NCBI GenBank assembly: GCA_963555705.1
Contig: OY743170.1
Span: forward strand, 12,067,096 to 12,131,095
From: Ligustrum vulgare
Taxonomy: Eukaryota; Streptophyta; Magnoliopsida; Lamiales; Oleaceae
Length of the DNA: 64,000 nt
Direction: 5' to 3'
Part shown: positions 1-11,429 of the stretch, one piece after another
Position numbering within the stretch: position 1 is the stretch's first letter
Layout of the letters: the number at the start of each line of letters is the position of its first letter
Translations under genes and position numbers: made by a program
The notes under the pieces: generated by a model
Database searches by the model: none
What the model saw: only the letters and a program-made list of their open reading frames with translations
What the model was told of the DNA's origin: nothing

Positions 1-295
1 TTATTTTTGTGAGAAACTTTAATTCCGCCTACAAATCTCATTTTATAGGTGGAATTGTGTAGGCTAAGAATACATATTTTTGGAGCCAATTTTTTGCCCC
101 TACAAAATTTTATTTTACGGGGAAAAATAATCTTTACCTACAAATCTTATTTTGTATGCGCATTATTTGTAGGAAAAACAAAAGTTTCTAATAAATACCT
201 ACAAAGTCTCAATTTGCGGGGAAATGCACTCTTTTCATACAAAACTCATTTTGTATGCGCATTATTTGTGGGGAAAGCAAAATTTTCTTGTAGTG
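1..295. mobile_element. CACTA (En/Spm) transposon, right terminal part, cut by window edge
   Basis: The stretch ends in TTTTCTTGTAGTG at 283-295, the reverse complement of the canonical CACTACAAGAAAA terminus of plant CACTA elements. Upstream are degenerate subterminal repeats: blocks containing CTACAAATCTTATTTTG, TGTATGCGCATTATTTGT and related words recur at about 25-50, 100-175 and 200-275. Repeated short subterminal words are typical of CACTA ends, where the transposase binds. The left end lies outside the window, so neither the target duplication nor the coding capacity can be checked. The subterminal motif differs from that of the two CACTA elements further right, so this is another family. 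The reading frame at 49-333 crosses the terminus and is not credible as a gene. Confidence 0.75.
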
Positions 296-2400
296 TAGGG
301 ACGGGGTGTGGAAAATTAGAAGAAGAAAAATAATTTTTTGGTAGGGGTAGGGTTGGTGGGTGACGTGTATAGGGTCGAGATGGGGTGTGGAAAAGAAAAA
401 AAAATTATTTTTGGGTGGGGTGGGTAGTGGCGGGGTTGTTGGGTGACGGGCGTAGGGTCGGGATGGAGTGTGAAAAAGTAGGAAAAAAAATCATTTTTGG
501 GTGGGGTCAGTTGATTGGGTGGGTGGCGGGGTAGGGTCGGGAGCGAGGTGGGTGAGGTGTGAAAAATTGAAGAAAAAAATCATTTTTGGAGGGTGGGTAA
601 GAATGTGATGGGTCGGTATGGTGGGGTGGATGAAAGGGTAGAGTCTTGGTGGGGTGTGAAAAAGGGGAAGAAAAAAATCATTTTTGGGTGGGGTGGGGTC
701 TATTGGTTGGGTGGGTAGCTGGTAGGGGCGGGATGGGTGTAGAAAATTAGAAGAAAAAAATCATTTTTGGGTGAGGTGGGTGGTGGGGTAGGGTGGGAAA
801 ACATGGAGAGATAAAAAAAAAATTCATTTTGTGGGGTGGGGTGGGGTGGGGTGGGCAGGGTGGTGTTGGGGTGGGGTTGGTGGGGGCGTGAAAAAGTAGA
901 AGGAAAAAAATCATTTTTTGGATGGGGTGAGATCGGTAGGGTGGTGTCGGGCTGGGTGGTGGTAGGTGGAAAAGTAGAAGGAAAAAAATTGTTTTTGCCG
1001 TAAGGTGGGGTAGGGTGGGTGGAGAGGCGGGGAGGGTGTATCGTGATCTGTGGTTGGGATAAGATCAATTTGTCACTTTGCGATGAAGTGGGGTAGGGTC
1101 GAGTTGAGTGGGGTTGGGTTGTGGTGGGGTGGGGTGGGATGGGATGGGGAAGTGTAGGAAAATATTAGGAGAATATAAAAATAAACTTATTTTTGGGGTG
1201 GGATATGATATGGGTGGTGAGGTTGGGTTGGTGGGTGGGGTTGGGGGATGTGGTTAGGGTGAGATCAATTTGTCACTTTGCGATGAGGTGGGGTGTGGTA
1301 GGATAGGGTCAAGTGGGGTTATGTCGGGGTGGGGTGGGTGGGTTGGGGGAAGTGTATGAAAACATCGAGAGAATAAAAATAAACTTATTTTTTGGGAGGG
1401 GTAGGATATGAATGGTGATGCGGGGTAGGTGGTGGGGTCGGAGGATGTAGTTGTGGTGAGATCAATTTGTCACTTTAAGATGGGGTGGGATGGGGTGGGG
1501 TGGGGTGGCGGTCTGTAGCTGAGATAAGATCAATTTGTCACTTTGCGATGAGGTAGGGTAGGGTAAGGTCGAGTGGAGTGGGGTTGGGGTGGGATGGGGA
1601 AGTGTAGGAAAACATTTTGAAAAAATAAAAATAAACTTATTTTTGGGGTGAGGTAGGATATAGGTGGTGAGATGGTGTGGGTGGGGTCTGGGGATGTGGT
1701 GAGGGTGAGATCAATTTGTCATTTTGCGGTGGGGTGGGGTGGGGTGGGGTGGGGTGGGGTCGAGTAGGATTGGGTTGTGGTGGAGTGGGATGGAGAAGTG
1801 TGAGAAAACATCGAGAGAAAATAAAAATAAACTTATTTTTGGGGTGGACATGGTGGGTGGGTTGGGTCGGGGGATGTGGTTAGGATGATATCAATTTGTC
1901 ACTTTCCAATGAGGTCGAGTGGGGTTGTGGTTGGAATGAGGGTGAGATGAGGAATGATATGAAAACATCGAGAGAAAATTAAAATAAACTTATTTTTGGG
2001 GTGGACATGGTGGGTGGGTGGGTGGGGTCGGGGGACGTGGTTAGGATGATATCAATTTGTCACTTTCCAATGAGGTCGAGTGGGGTTGTGGTTGGAATGA
2101 GGGTGAGATGAGGAATGATATGAAAACATCGATAAAAAAAATAAAAATTATTTTTGGTGTGGGGTGGGTTGGGGTGGTGTGCGGGGCATGGGCGGGGTGG
2201 GATGGTGATAGGTTGTGACGTCAAAATTTGAAATTTTGATTTAATATTATATTAGTTTTAATATAATATATAGTAGTCTAGATAATTATATTTATCTTAT
2301 ATATATCATTATATTTATTTTTAATTATTAAACATCTAACTAAATGAATTAATACCTGAATTTTAAAAAAAGATTTCCTTCACATGATTTTTGAATTGTA
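296..2400. repeat. G-rich minisatellite-bearing dispersed repeat, copy A, with AT-rich tail
   Basis: About 1.9 kb is built of GGGTGGGGT-type runs interspersed with recurring words: ATCAATTTGTCACTTTGCG (about 1065, 1265, 1465, 1530, 1710, 1890, 2050) and GAAAACATCGAGAG followed by AAATAAACTTATTTTTGGGG (about 1360, 1610, 1810, 1965). From 2216 it passes into an AT-rich tail (TTAATATTATATTAGTTTTAATATAATATATAG). A similar G-rich block followed by a similar tail recurs at 23312-23990, so this is one dispersed repeat family. The class is unknown. The G runs could form G-quadruplexes. No gene is present; long open frames on either strand are low-complexity. Confidence 0.75.
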
Positions 2401-2435
2401 TCTTTGAAACACAAGGTTTTATGTAATTTTCCTTA

Positions 2436-2946
2436 TTTGAATTCACAGCAGAAGCCAACGAGACATTAATATATTAGAAAAAATCATGTACATCTCATCC
2501 ATGTAAACGAAAATAATGAGGAATTAACCAAAGTAATTATATGTAGTACATCAATTTGATGCATATATATGACCTACAGTAGAAATTTTAAAGTGCCCAC
2601 AATGGACACCTTGCAAGTGCCACCCCCCTATTGGGGGTGTCTAATGGGGTCAACCGAGTCTCACTTGATAGTCACTTCCTACCCTCCACATGGCAGGTGG
2701 GGGGAGCTCCTCTATGATCTACAGTATCATCATCTAATTGCTGCTACGTTAGAAATATCTATAGATACAATAATGATGCATGATATTTTTTTGGAAAGAA
2801 AAGGTACAAAGGTGAAACGAAAAAGATGAACAAGTTATATGCCTCTACATATTTGAATCTACAGCAGAAGCCAACGAGGAATTAATATATTAGAGAAAAG
2901 CATATCACTCTCATCCATATAAACGAAAGTAATAAAGAGGAATTAA
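2436..2946 (+). repeat. Direct repeat pair (~92 bp, copies at 2436-2527 and 2852-2946)
   Basis: Two diverged copies share AGCAGAAGCCAACGAG, ATTAATATATTAGA, TCTCATCCAT and AACGAAA in the same order, spaced about 416 bp apart. Between them, 2590-2720 is noticeably richer in GC than its surroundings, and an 86-codon open frame (2569-2829) crosses it, but I recognise no protein in it. The arrangement could be a local duplication or the remnant of an insertion. From 2947 to 3608 I see only AT-rich sequence. Confidence 0.55.
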
Positions 2947-3608
2947 ATAGTTCATAAGGTTTGAAAGGGAAAAAAATAAAAGAAAATAGAAAAAGTAAAC
3001 TAATGTAAAATGAAGAGTTGACATGAATAAAAATGAAACATCAATAAAATTACAAACAGCATTCAAACATAAAAGATTAGTAGGTATAACCTAGTTTCGT
3101 CAAAATCAAATTAGAAGTTGAAAAAATATGACGACGGAAACATTATCACATATTATCTAAGTTGGAAGTAGGTCTCTGTTTGTGCTAGACACTTTTAAAG
3201 ACCACAAATCTCGGCACCTCCCCATTGACAAGTTCGAACACACACACATATCACCAATTTGAAGATTATTTTCAATCACATAAGTAGTTCACCCTACCGT
3301 CAAAAAACGTATATCATCATTATCTCTTTGATTCGTACGAGTCTCCCAATACACATTGGAAGAATCGCATATATAAAAAGTTTCACATTTTTTGGCAAGA
3401 ACCCTAGCAAAGATTTTCATGCACAAACTACAAAGCAATAAAATAAATTTAACGAAATAGCATTACGTTGGGAGAAGTAAACAAAAAATTAAGTTCTTAC
3501 ATATCTAACTCCTGGGAAAATGTAAAACATGAGAAATAAAAAAAGATCATGAAAAAATGCTCACAATTTTTCCGTAACCATACTGTTTGTTGTCAAACTT
3601 ATACGAAA

Positions 3609-3634
3609 CTAGTTGAATTTACGTGCGTTGCACG
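3609..3634 (-). mobile_element. Helitron-type 3' terminus (hairpin + CTAG), minus orientation
   Basis: Read on the minus strand, the sequence is CGTGCAACGCACG, then nine bases, then CTAG followed by T. That is the Helitron 3'-end signature: a short GC hairpin about ten bases upstream of CTRR, inserted before T. The same hairpin core occurs in plus orientation at 30556-30580. The body would run rightward from here; its 5' end (TC) was not located. Only the terminus is claimed. Confidence 0.5.
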
Positions 3635-5148
3635 AAAGAATTTATATATGTGTTTATTCGCGTAGGATTACTTAAAAAAACTTTTATTTTTGAGTATATA
3701 TTAAGTAACATGAATGTTGTATCATAGTGTATTGTTTGAATTTGCTGTGAATTAAAATTGAAATTCAATTACTATTGATTAGTTTTTCAGGTTGATTAGT
3801 TTTTTAAGTTGATTGATTACTTTAATACCGAGAAACACGTTAATAAAAAGTGAACTGTTATTTGGTATATACTTATATAAGGTTAATTATATAGATTACA
3901 TGCTAGTGTGTACAAATGTTTTTTGAAATTTCATGTAATTGAATGATATTTGATGCTGAAGTAATTATCCAAAATTATTGAACTAACCAGCAATGCTGGG
4001 TAAAGAAATAACTATAATAAATTTATATAGAAACTGAATTTTGTAATACTTTCAATGCTGAATTTAAACTTACAAACATTGGAATTGAAGTGAAAAAATG
4101 AGCAGACTATAGTGTAAAGCACTTAATAGAAGAAAAATCTGGATTGTAACCTATTCATAATTAACACTTCTATAATCCTGAGTTTGTGCACAAAAGAACC
4201 TGTTGACAGTTTTTTGCTTACCAGAGTTTTGGCAACAAGGAAAATTGAAAAATGAAAACTTAACATAAACATAATACTAAAGTTTTACAAACACAGCAAT
4301 TGAACTAAAAATAATTAATAGTATGCAGTTTAAAGTATTTCATAGAAAAATCAAGGTTGCAATCCATTCACAATTAACATTTACATAATCATGTAGTGGT
4401 GAGTACATGCATTTTTATTATATATGATATGAAAAAAAGAACAAAAAGAAACATAATAAATATATAATATCATAGAAAAAAATAAATACATACTAAGAGA
4501 AAATTTTGAAAGGGGAAATAAGATGTTTAATAACATAAAAAAAAATAGTAATTATACATAAAATACAGTATTTAGGGGCAAAAAAAACTTGGTACGTGAA
4601 AAAATAAAATAAAAAATCGTGTGTTAAAATGAAGGTGGATTTTTGTAAGTAAATAATAACATAAAAGAAAAAGGAATTTTAAAACAAAAGTGTGTACCTT
4701 TATATAGTAACAAAAGTTCTGGAAAAAAAATTCTAGTGAATTTTGATGTGAAGCATACTTATTGGACAGTTCAACGAGACCAAATTAATTAATTGGATAG
4801 AAGAGTAATGGTACCTGCAATTTAAATAAACAACTTATAAATAAATAATAAACAAGTAATAAAATTAGATTCTTATGTAGTAAAAGAGGTTTAAGAATTT
4901 ATTTTAAAATGTGGTCGAAAAGTGATTTTGAAAAATGTGTGTGGTTAAAAATTGAGTTGGGAAAATGTGCTGATTATAATTTTAATTATAATCAAATTAA
5001 TGAACACAGGCTAAATTACCTACATTCTAGTCATTACCAAGATCTTGAAGGTGGCCTTTAGAAACTGATTAGAGAACACCAGAATCCATTTCTTTATTCA
5101 CAATTTTCCTCGAGTGGAATATAAATGCAAATGAGTAAAGAGAATAAA
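3635..5148. other. AT-rich stretch, no gene recognised
   Basis: About 1.5 kb of AT-rich sequence without an open frame of interest. It may be the body of the Helitron whose terminus is at 3609. Around 4905-4975 there is a weak copy of a word set (GTGTGTGGTTAAAAA, TTTTGAAAAA) that recurs elsewhere in the window. Confidence 0.5.
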
Positions 5149-5530
5149 TCATATGAGATACTTGCGGTCAGAATAACGTGTAATGCATGGCTCCATTAGC
5201 ACACCCCAGGTTGCATCTGGATCATCATCAGATTGACAGAGAGGCAGGTAAGTGCCTGGTTCTCTTTCCAAATAACAGTCATTTGTCAAGGGCGTTTGCC
5301 AAATGACAGAGAGGCAGGTAAGTGCCTGGTTCTCTTTCCAAATAACAGTCATTTGTCAAGGGCGTTTGCCAAATGACAGTTTGGTTCCTTTTTGCAGCAA
5401 TTCTCCAATACATGCGTTCCGCCAGTGTGCTCATCTCTCTCCATATTCTTAGATCCTCTTCATCCTGTGCATATGCTTCAGGGTATGAGTAGGCAAAATA
5501 ACCTCCAGGTCTAAGCAACCTATCCAACTC
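5149..5530 (-). pseudogene. Methyltransferase (PMT/QUA3-type, DUF248) exon fragment, frameshifted
   Basis: The minus strand reads RLLRPGGYFAYSYPEAY, then AQDEEDLRIWREMS, ERMYWRIAAKRNQTVIW, and PLTNDCYLEREPGT. These match the central part of plant putative SAM-dependent methyltransferases of the PMT8/QUA3 clade: Golgi type II membrane proteins linked to pectin methylation. The exon is preceded by an AG acceptor (about 5531) and followed by a possible GTATCT donor after CITRYSD. A 70-bp tandem duplication (5235-5304 and 5305-5374) repeats the NDCYLEREPGT segment. Seventy is not a multiple of three, so the frame is lost, and the true continuation (SDDDPDATWGV) lies in another frame. The SAM-binding region and the C-terminal half were not found nearby. 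I call it a pseudogene or gene fragment; identity is firm. Confidence 0.85.
5235..5374. repeat. 70-bp perfect tandem duplication inside the methyltransferase exon
   Basis: Two adjacent units (5235-5304, 5305-5374) read the same, starting GACAGAGAGGCAGGTAAGTG. Each covers the codons for the NDCYLEREPGT motif. The apparent identity implies a recent event. Removing one unit would restore the exon's reading frame. Confidence 0.9.
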
Positions 5531-5860
5531 ACATCATAAAACAAGAATTCGCCTCAATTCATAATTACTTGTAAAGTACACAGAACCGACATCATAATCA
5601 TAATCATAAATCAACAAAAGAAGCACAAACAAAAATCAATTTCCAAATTGCATTATTTTTTGAAATTCCATTGTCTTTTATGTCACATGGAACCAGTACT
5701 TGGCATGGAGTGGAAGAAACAAACAGCTCAACTGAGTATTTCTAGAGGCTAAAATAATGGGAAACAGGAGCCTTCACAAAATGTTTTAAAACTCACAAAC
5801 TGATAACATATTGCAAAAATATATTTTTTTTAATTAATCAACATAGAGATACATACCGTT

Positions 5861-6655
5861 CAAATAAAGAAAATTTGATTTTAAGTAACTTGAACTCTTC
5901 ATACTCATCAGGTGCTTTATATCTGCATAAATCAGTAAAGTTAAAATGAGAAATTTTCTATTAATTACAAACAATAGTTGGTCATTTAACTGAAAGTTTC
6001 ATGTTACTCTTTTAACTTTTTACGAATATAAAAAAATAAAAAATTTATCACAGAAAGGTAATTTGATTGCAAGAACGTTATATTTTGATAACATCTTCTT
6101 AATAATAGCACATGTATGGGTGAACCTACAATTGGAAGTAAGTATAGTGACAGAAAATAATCCAAAAAATAGTAGAAATAGGAAAACAACAATTATCAAC
6201 AGTGCAACTTATAAAGGCCAGTGAAAATAGGGTATTTGTCATTTAAAGAGTTCGGAGAAGCAGGATTTTGAAGACATGCACTAATACAGATTACACAGAA
6301 AAGAAAGAAGCTGCGTATATTGAAAATCTCACTCCCATCTTCAGGTTTCTTTCTGTAAAGAATTAAGTTAAACTAAACTTTATCCTATAATGGAGGGAAT
6401 GTGATTTTCCAGCTTTCTTTTAGAAAAAAATCAATAAGATGGCCACATCTACATGTAAAAAAGATTGGTAATAGCCAAATATCTAAAAATTAATTACTTG
6501 TTGTAAAGGTGAAAATATAGCTGAAGTACTGGATATCTTGCTCACAGTATATAAGGAAGTTAAATGCTCTGCCTTGCCAGTCAATTACAAGGGAGCTGCT
6601 TGAACCACTTTTCGTTCTGGAAGCCGCCGGTAGTATGTAAAATACCTAAAAGGTG
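5861..6655 (-). pseudogene. Possible exons of an unidentified minus-strand gene
   Basis: Three minus-strand blocks look like exons. At 5861-5929, a TTTATGCAG acceptor and a GGTATGT donor bound an open stretch reading YKAPDEYEEFKLLKIKF. At about 6333-6362, an AG precedes KKPEDGSE. At 6500-6655, an AG is followed by the open frame VFYILPAASRTKSGSS...LVIDWQGRAFNFL. All lie between the 5'-leader at about 7200 and the methyltransferase exon at 5530, on the same strand. I cannot assign a family, and they do not resemble PMT proteins. They could belong to one decayed gene or be chance open frames in AT-rich DNA. Confidence 0.3.
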
Positions 6656-6775
6656 AAGAGAAGCAATTAGTGTGGTGTGAAATGTAAACAATACAATAAG
6701 TATATAGAGAACAAAAATCAATTGGACAAAAAAAATTAAAAAGATAGGGAAAAAAATTTCACTTTTCTGAGTATT

Positions 6776-7240
6776 TTATTTCTGTTTGCGTACACTAATC
6801 AAGAAAAACGACAGAACCACCCCCACACACGAACGACCTGCAATCACAACTACATTAGAATCGGGGGGGGGGGGGGAACTGAGGAAAAATACACAAACAT
6901 AGAAAACGGAAAAAAATACAGATCTACACAGACAACAAAAGAGGGAAAAAAAAAACAACCTTTGATTTTGTGATTGCACGACCGGCGTAGTAAACCTTTG
7001 AGCAGAAGACTGTTCAAGAGTGGAAGATTCTCGAACACATTGAGAGAGAGAGAGAAAAAGCGAGACAGAGAAATTGAAGGGTTTTTTCTGTGAAAGAGAT
7101 AAGGACGCGTATGTGGATATGGATAAAGACACAAGAAAGAACCGAAGGAAGAGAGAGCCAAAAAATAAGGGAAAAACGCGTTTCCGGATTTGCACAAGTC
7201 GTCATTTTTCGTCAATGAACAGTAATATATATATATAAAC
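6776..7240 (-). promoter_or_regulatory. Promoter and 5'-leader, paralogous copy A
   Basis: On the minus strand a TATATATATA box (about 7218-7236) is followed by a pyrimidine-rich leader with CTCTCTCTCTC and a likely donor after TCAAAG at about 6963. Nearly the same succession of words is found at 10024-11160 (TTGAGCAGAAGAC, CGTAGTAAACC, GATCTACA, CAATCACAACTACATTAGAATCGG). That makes two copies of one promoter and leader. It is probably the start of the minus-strand gene whose remnants lie at 5149-6655. The G run at 6863-6876 is a homopolymer. I regard the long open frames here as chance. Confidence 0.5.
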
Positions 7241-7299
7241 AAAATGTCCATACTTATTTTATCATAATTTATACCAGTTACTTCACTTACCATAAATAT

Positions 7300-8481
7300 A
7301 ATAGACTTCTATTTATGTATAAAACGGGACCAAAGGAGCTTTCCCATATAATACTCACATTACCTTGTTCGTGTCTAAAAGATCCGTACAAAATATTCCA
7401 GATAACTACATAAACAACATAACATATCAATCAAAACTTAAAATGAATGGAGCATTTTGTTTAAGCTAATAAAGTTTACTTATCACAAGATTACTAATGA
7501 GTAAACAAGTTAAGTTGGAGAAGCAAGTTATTCAAACATGTTTGGAAATGAAAAGTTACTTAAATAAATTATTTTTATTTAATTTAAATCATAGATAAAT
7601 ATGCTTGTGAGCTTTTCTTTTGTTGGATCACATGCTAGACAACCCAATAATGAAAATAGGAACTCTCTATGGTAATAAAAACATACCTGAGACAAAGAAA
7701 GATTATTTACTCCGCTACAGAAACTTGATGATTTCCCTATCACTCGAACCCATCAAATTTTCATCACAACACATAGTACAAGTGCATCTATTAATTAAAG
7801 CATTCGGAGAATAGTTGAAGTAAAAAAGATGAATGCACCTGCTTGAGAAGACCGCAATGAGAGGGCAAAGACTTGGGCTTAGATGATCTTCTTTCCATTT
7901 ATTCTATTTTGAAAACAAATTATGTTCCAAAATTAGAAGCATTATTCTATAATGCCTATGCCTGCTGAAATTATGCTATAAAAATGAGAAACTGTTCAAA
8001 ATAATTGTAAGTCTGAAAAAGTCAAGTCATCTAAATAAAATTACATGAAAATGAAATGCTTAGTCTGAGAAAAAATAAAAAAAAATCCATGCCACAAAAT
8101 ATTCTAATAAAATCCACATAGATTGCAAACTAATTTCATAGAATATAGCACATTCTATATTGAGACAAAAAACAATATTTCCTAATATTCTTTTGCACTG
8201 CTTCCTTTTGTGATCAACTTAAAGAAATCTTTGGAATCACCCATTAATTGCCATAAACAGGAAAAGAAAGGGTTATATCAGTCTCCACCTAGCAGTGGCC
8301 ATTTTCTTTTCATTTCTTTTTTTGAAATGAAACAAAATATACAAATTATATCTAGCAGTACGATCAAAATATGTGATAAGAGGATATTTCTAAACACAAT
8401 TTTCAGTCTAAAGATTGAGAAAGAGCATGCCTTCTGTGTGAAGGAAATTAAAATGTAAACCATACATCATAATAAAAAGAA
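7300..8481. other. AT-rich stretch, no gene recognised
   Basis: No open frame with a recognisable product on either strand and no structured repeat found. Short frames at 7620-7814 and 8210-8463 have no family features. Confidence 0.5.
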
Positions 8482-8826
8482 ACAAACTTTCTCATCTTCT
8501 CTCAAATAATCTTTATGCATATTCCAATGTGACATTCTTCTTTTTATAATGATGAGATGATCATAAATTCCTCAGAATAAATTATATTACTCACAAAACA
8601 CGCAAGCACAGTGAAAAAAGAGCAAAAGAAATTTGACCACAGAAAATAAAACAAACAAACTTTCTCCTCTCAAATAATCTTTATGCATATTCCAATTTGA
8701 CATATTCTTCTTTTTATAATGATGATGAGATGATCATAAACTCCTCAGAATAAATGATATTACACACAAAGACACGCAAGCATAGTGAAAAAACAAGCAG
8801 AAGAAATTTGACCACAAAAATGAAGT
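8482..8826 (+). repeat. Tandem duplication, 173-bp unit (two copies), with a diverged third copy downstream
   Basis: Units 8482-8654 and 8655-about 8826 share CTCAAATAATCTTTATGCAT, TTCTTTTTATAATGATGA, GAGATGATCATAAA and GAAATTTGACCACA, with small indels. Part of the unit and the sequence after it (TAACACATAACC, the CGAAAAAAA stretch, AACAACAAA near GTCGACGG) recur diverged at 9645-9960. The arrangement points to an old tandem duplication of this whole intergenic block together with the leader segments. Confidence 0.7.
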
Positions 8827-9644
8827 TTAAAAAAGAAAAAACAGAACAAGAAAGCAGAACTACATTTTTCGGAAAAATGTCTTTTCGCTGCTAAACACAT
8901 AACCAGTTATTTAAAAACAAAAACAAAAACAAAAACAAAAAAACCGAAAAAAATTCTACACAACAAAATAAACGAAAATACCAGGATCAACAACAAATGA
9001 TTGTCGACGGGGAGAGACCACGGAAAAAACCAATCGCACTATACAAAATGTATAACTTATTTTTCATTTATTAATCAAAAAAAACTACTTTTTATAAATG
9101 AAAAGCAATCCATAAAACCATACATAAAAGACAGGAATTCTCGAACACTAAACACAATTTAATGCAATATCAAAGAGAAACCAACAACATTGGCATCCAT
9201 TTAAGAAGAAATAATAATAATAAAAATAATCAACACTAAAATCATGAATAGATTCTTTATCTCTGCGAACAATTGTAGTGAATACAGAAGCAATCATATC
9301 ACATTGATGAAAAAAACCCAGAAAAAGGCATTTAATAGTCTTCTCCAAACTGTAAGTCAATGTAATCATCTCTTTTCCTTTCCTTTTTCTTTATTTACAT
9401 CCTCTATATAATCACATCAACTGCATTCCACAAAATTTATAAGACAGCAAAATTTTAAAAAAATTAATGTATAAATAAAAGTACAGAAAATCTGTTTAAG
9501 TAGTAAAGTGTTATCTAAATGTTTGAGTTTTTTGTAGCCAATTTAAAGTTCCCCCAAAATTTCTTGAGTCATACAACCATGTTGAACATACATAAAGGTC
9601 CTGTGATAGTTTTTTTCATTATAAGGTATAACATAAGAAGGATA

Positions 9645-11160
9645 CAATAGAATAAACAATATTACACACAAACAAATACAAGTACAGTGAAATATGAACA
9701 GAAAAAAAATTCAACAGAAATCTAGAGTAAAAAAAAAATGAAAAAGAAAAAAAAAATTAACAACGGAAATAAACAAAACAAGAACACAAAATTACATATA
9801 TTTCACAAAAACCTTTTTCACTAACTAACACATAACCTGAAAGAAAAAATATTTACGGGAAAAGAAAAAAAAAACTCGAAAAAAACCATGACCAACAAAC
9901 AACGATTCTCAACGGAAACAAAGCATGGAAACGAAAGCCTAAAGCAGGTTAAAAAATATAGCTTCACAAAAAAAATAAAAAAAATGATAATAATAAATAA
10001 ATAAGGAAAAAAAATTCCTCACCGTCGACTGCAACAACAAATACAAAACAACCCCACACACGAACCACTTGCAATCACAACTACATTAGAGCATCTCCAA
10101 CCCAACTGTAAATTGAAGTTTTATTGCAAAATAGAGTCCAGATCTTCCTCCAACCGAACTCCATCTTCATCTTCAAAATAGCGTAGTGAACAGTGCTACG
10201 CCATAAATGGCGTATCACTGTAGATTTAGCGTAATTTTTTGAAGTTTTTTTCCTTCCAATTGTACCCTCCATTTTGTATACAAAATTTTTTCCCTTTCAT
10301 CTATGTCCATTTTCAATAATCAGAAAGCTGGAATACCTGTGCTTGATTGAGTAGAAGATGGTCGACGAGAAGCCGGTGAAGATTCCGATCATATGACACT
10401 TGAATGAAGCCGACTGAAAATACCCGGTGAAAGAATCGGATTTTTTTTTTTGTTTGTTGGTGGCTTTGATTTGAAGGCAAAAACAAGGGGGAAAAGTTTT
10501 GAACAAGGGTGCTTTTTTTTTTTTTTTTTTTTTTTGACAAAAGGAATGGGAAAATTTTCATAATATTTTCAGTAATTTAAGTGGTAGTAAAATTTATAAT
10601 TAAATACTTTTTGAAATAAATTAATTGTTGAGAATTGAAAATAATAGGAGAATATAAAATTTACTGTTCATTTAGTGTAAGATTTAGAGTTCTGGATTGG
10701 GGACGACTTTGTAAGATAGTACGAAATTGCACCATTTTAGAGTAAATTTACTCCATTTTGAAGTTTATGGGTTGGAGATGCTCTTAGAATCGGAGGGGAA
10801 ACTAAAGGAAAATACACAAATATACACACAAAACGGGGAAAAAAAACATATAGATCTACATACACAACAAAAGACGGGAAAAAAAACCAAGCTTTGATGG
10901 CGTTATTGCACGATCTGCGTAGTAAACCCTTGAGCAGAAGACCGTTCCGCCGCGGAAGACTCTCGAACGAATAGAGAGAGAAAGAGATAAAAAGCAAGAC
11001 AGATAAATGCAAATGAAAAGGAAAGTGGTAAGAGACGCGTATATGGATAACAAGGAACCGGAGAAAGGGGAAAAAAAAAAGGAAAAAAACGCTTTTCATC
11101 ATTTCCGGAAGTCGTGTTTTTTCGTCCTTGAACAGTAACCTTAAAAGCAAACTTTATATA
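9645..11160 (-). promoter_or_regulatory. Promoter and 5'-leader, paralogous copy B, interrupted by a MITE
   Basis: This is colinear with copy A (6776-7240). Shared words include CCCCACACACGAAC, CAATCACAACTACATTA, GATCTACATACACAACAAAAG and TTGAGCAGAAGACCG. On the minus strand a TATATATA box (about 11154-11162) precedes the leader. Between ACTACATTA and TTAGAATCGG sits a 695-bp insert absent from copy A. No coding sequence was recognised downstream of this copy, so it may be an orphan promoter. Confidence 0.5.
10089..10783. mobile_element. PIF/Harbinger-like MITE (695 bp, TSD TTA)
   Basis: The element has perfect 16-bp terminal inverted repeats, GAGCATCTCCAACCCA at 10089-10104 and its reverse complement at 10768-10783. 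It is flanked by TTA on both sides (10086-10088 and 10784-10786). The paralogous segment near 6852 reads ACATTAGAATCGG with a single TTA and no insert, so it is an empty site inside the same window. A 3-bp TTA duplication is the mark of the PIF/Harbinger superfamily. No transposase is encoded. The minus-strand open frame at 10081-10272 is made of the terminus and is not a gene. Confidence 0.9.
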
Positions 11161-11429
11161 TAGTAGGGATATAAGATTTCCCTCATATGAGTATTTAGTT
11201 CCAGGCATATCAGAGTCGGATTAACTGCTACGTCTAAACAATGAAAAATCGTCAAATCGAAAGTCGAATATCAGAGGTATTCAAAGTTGAGATATTATCT
11301 ACCCAAAAAGTTTGATGGCTATTTGCTATAATACACATAGGTTGAAGACCCAAGCGAAGTTTCTCAGTCAAAACCGAAAACTTGCACTTTTGTGAAAGTG
11401 ACTCATCATGTTATACACAATCCGTGTTC

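Noticed and set aside
700..1068. Proline-, histidine- and threonine-rich open frame in the G-rich repeat
   Set aside because: It follows from the GGGTGGGGT composition; no start context, domain or conserved frame across repeat copies.
10081..10272. Minus-strand frame ending WVGDALM
   Set aside because: This is the MITE terminus translated; such frames are common artefacts of GAGCATCTCCAAC elements.
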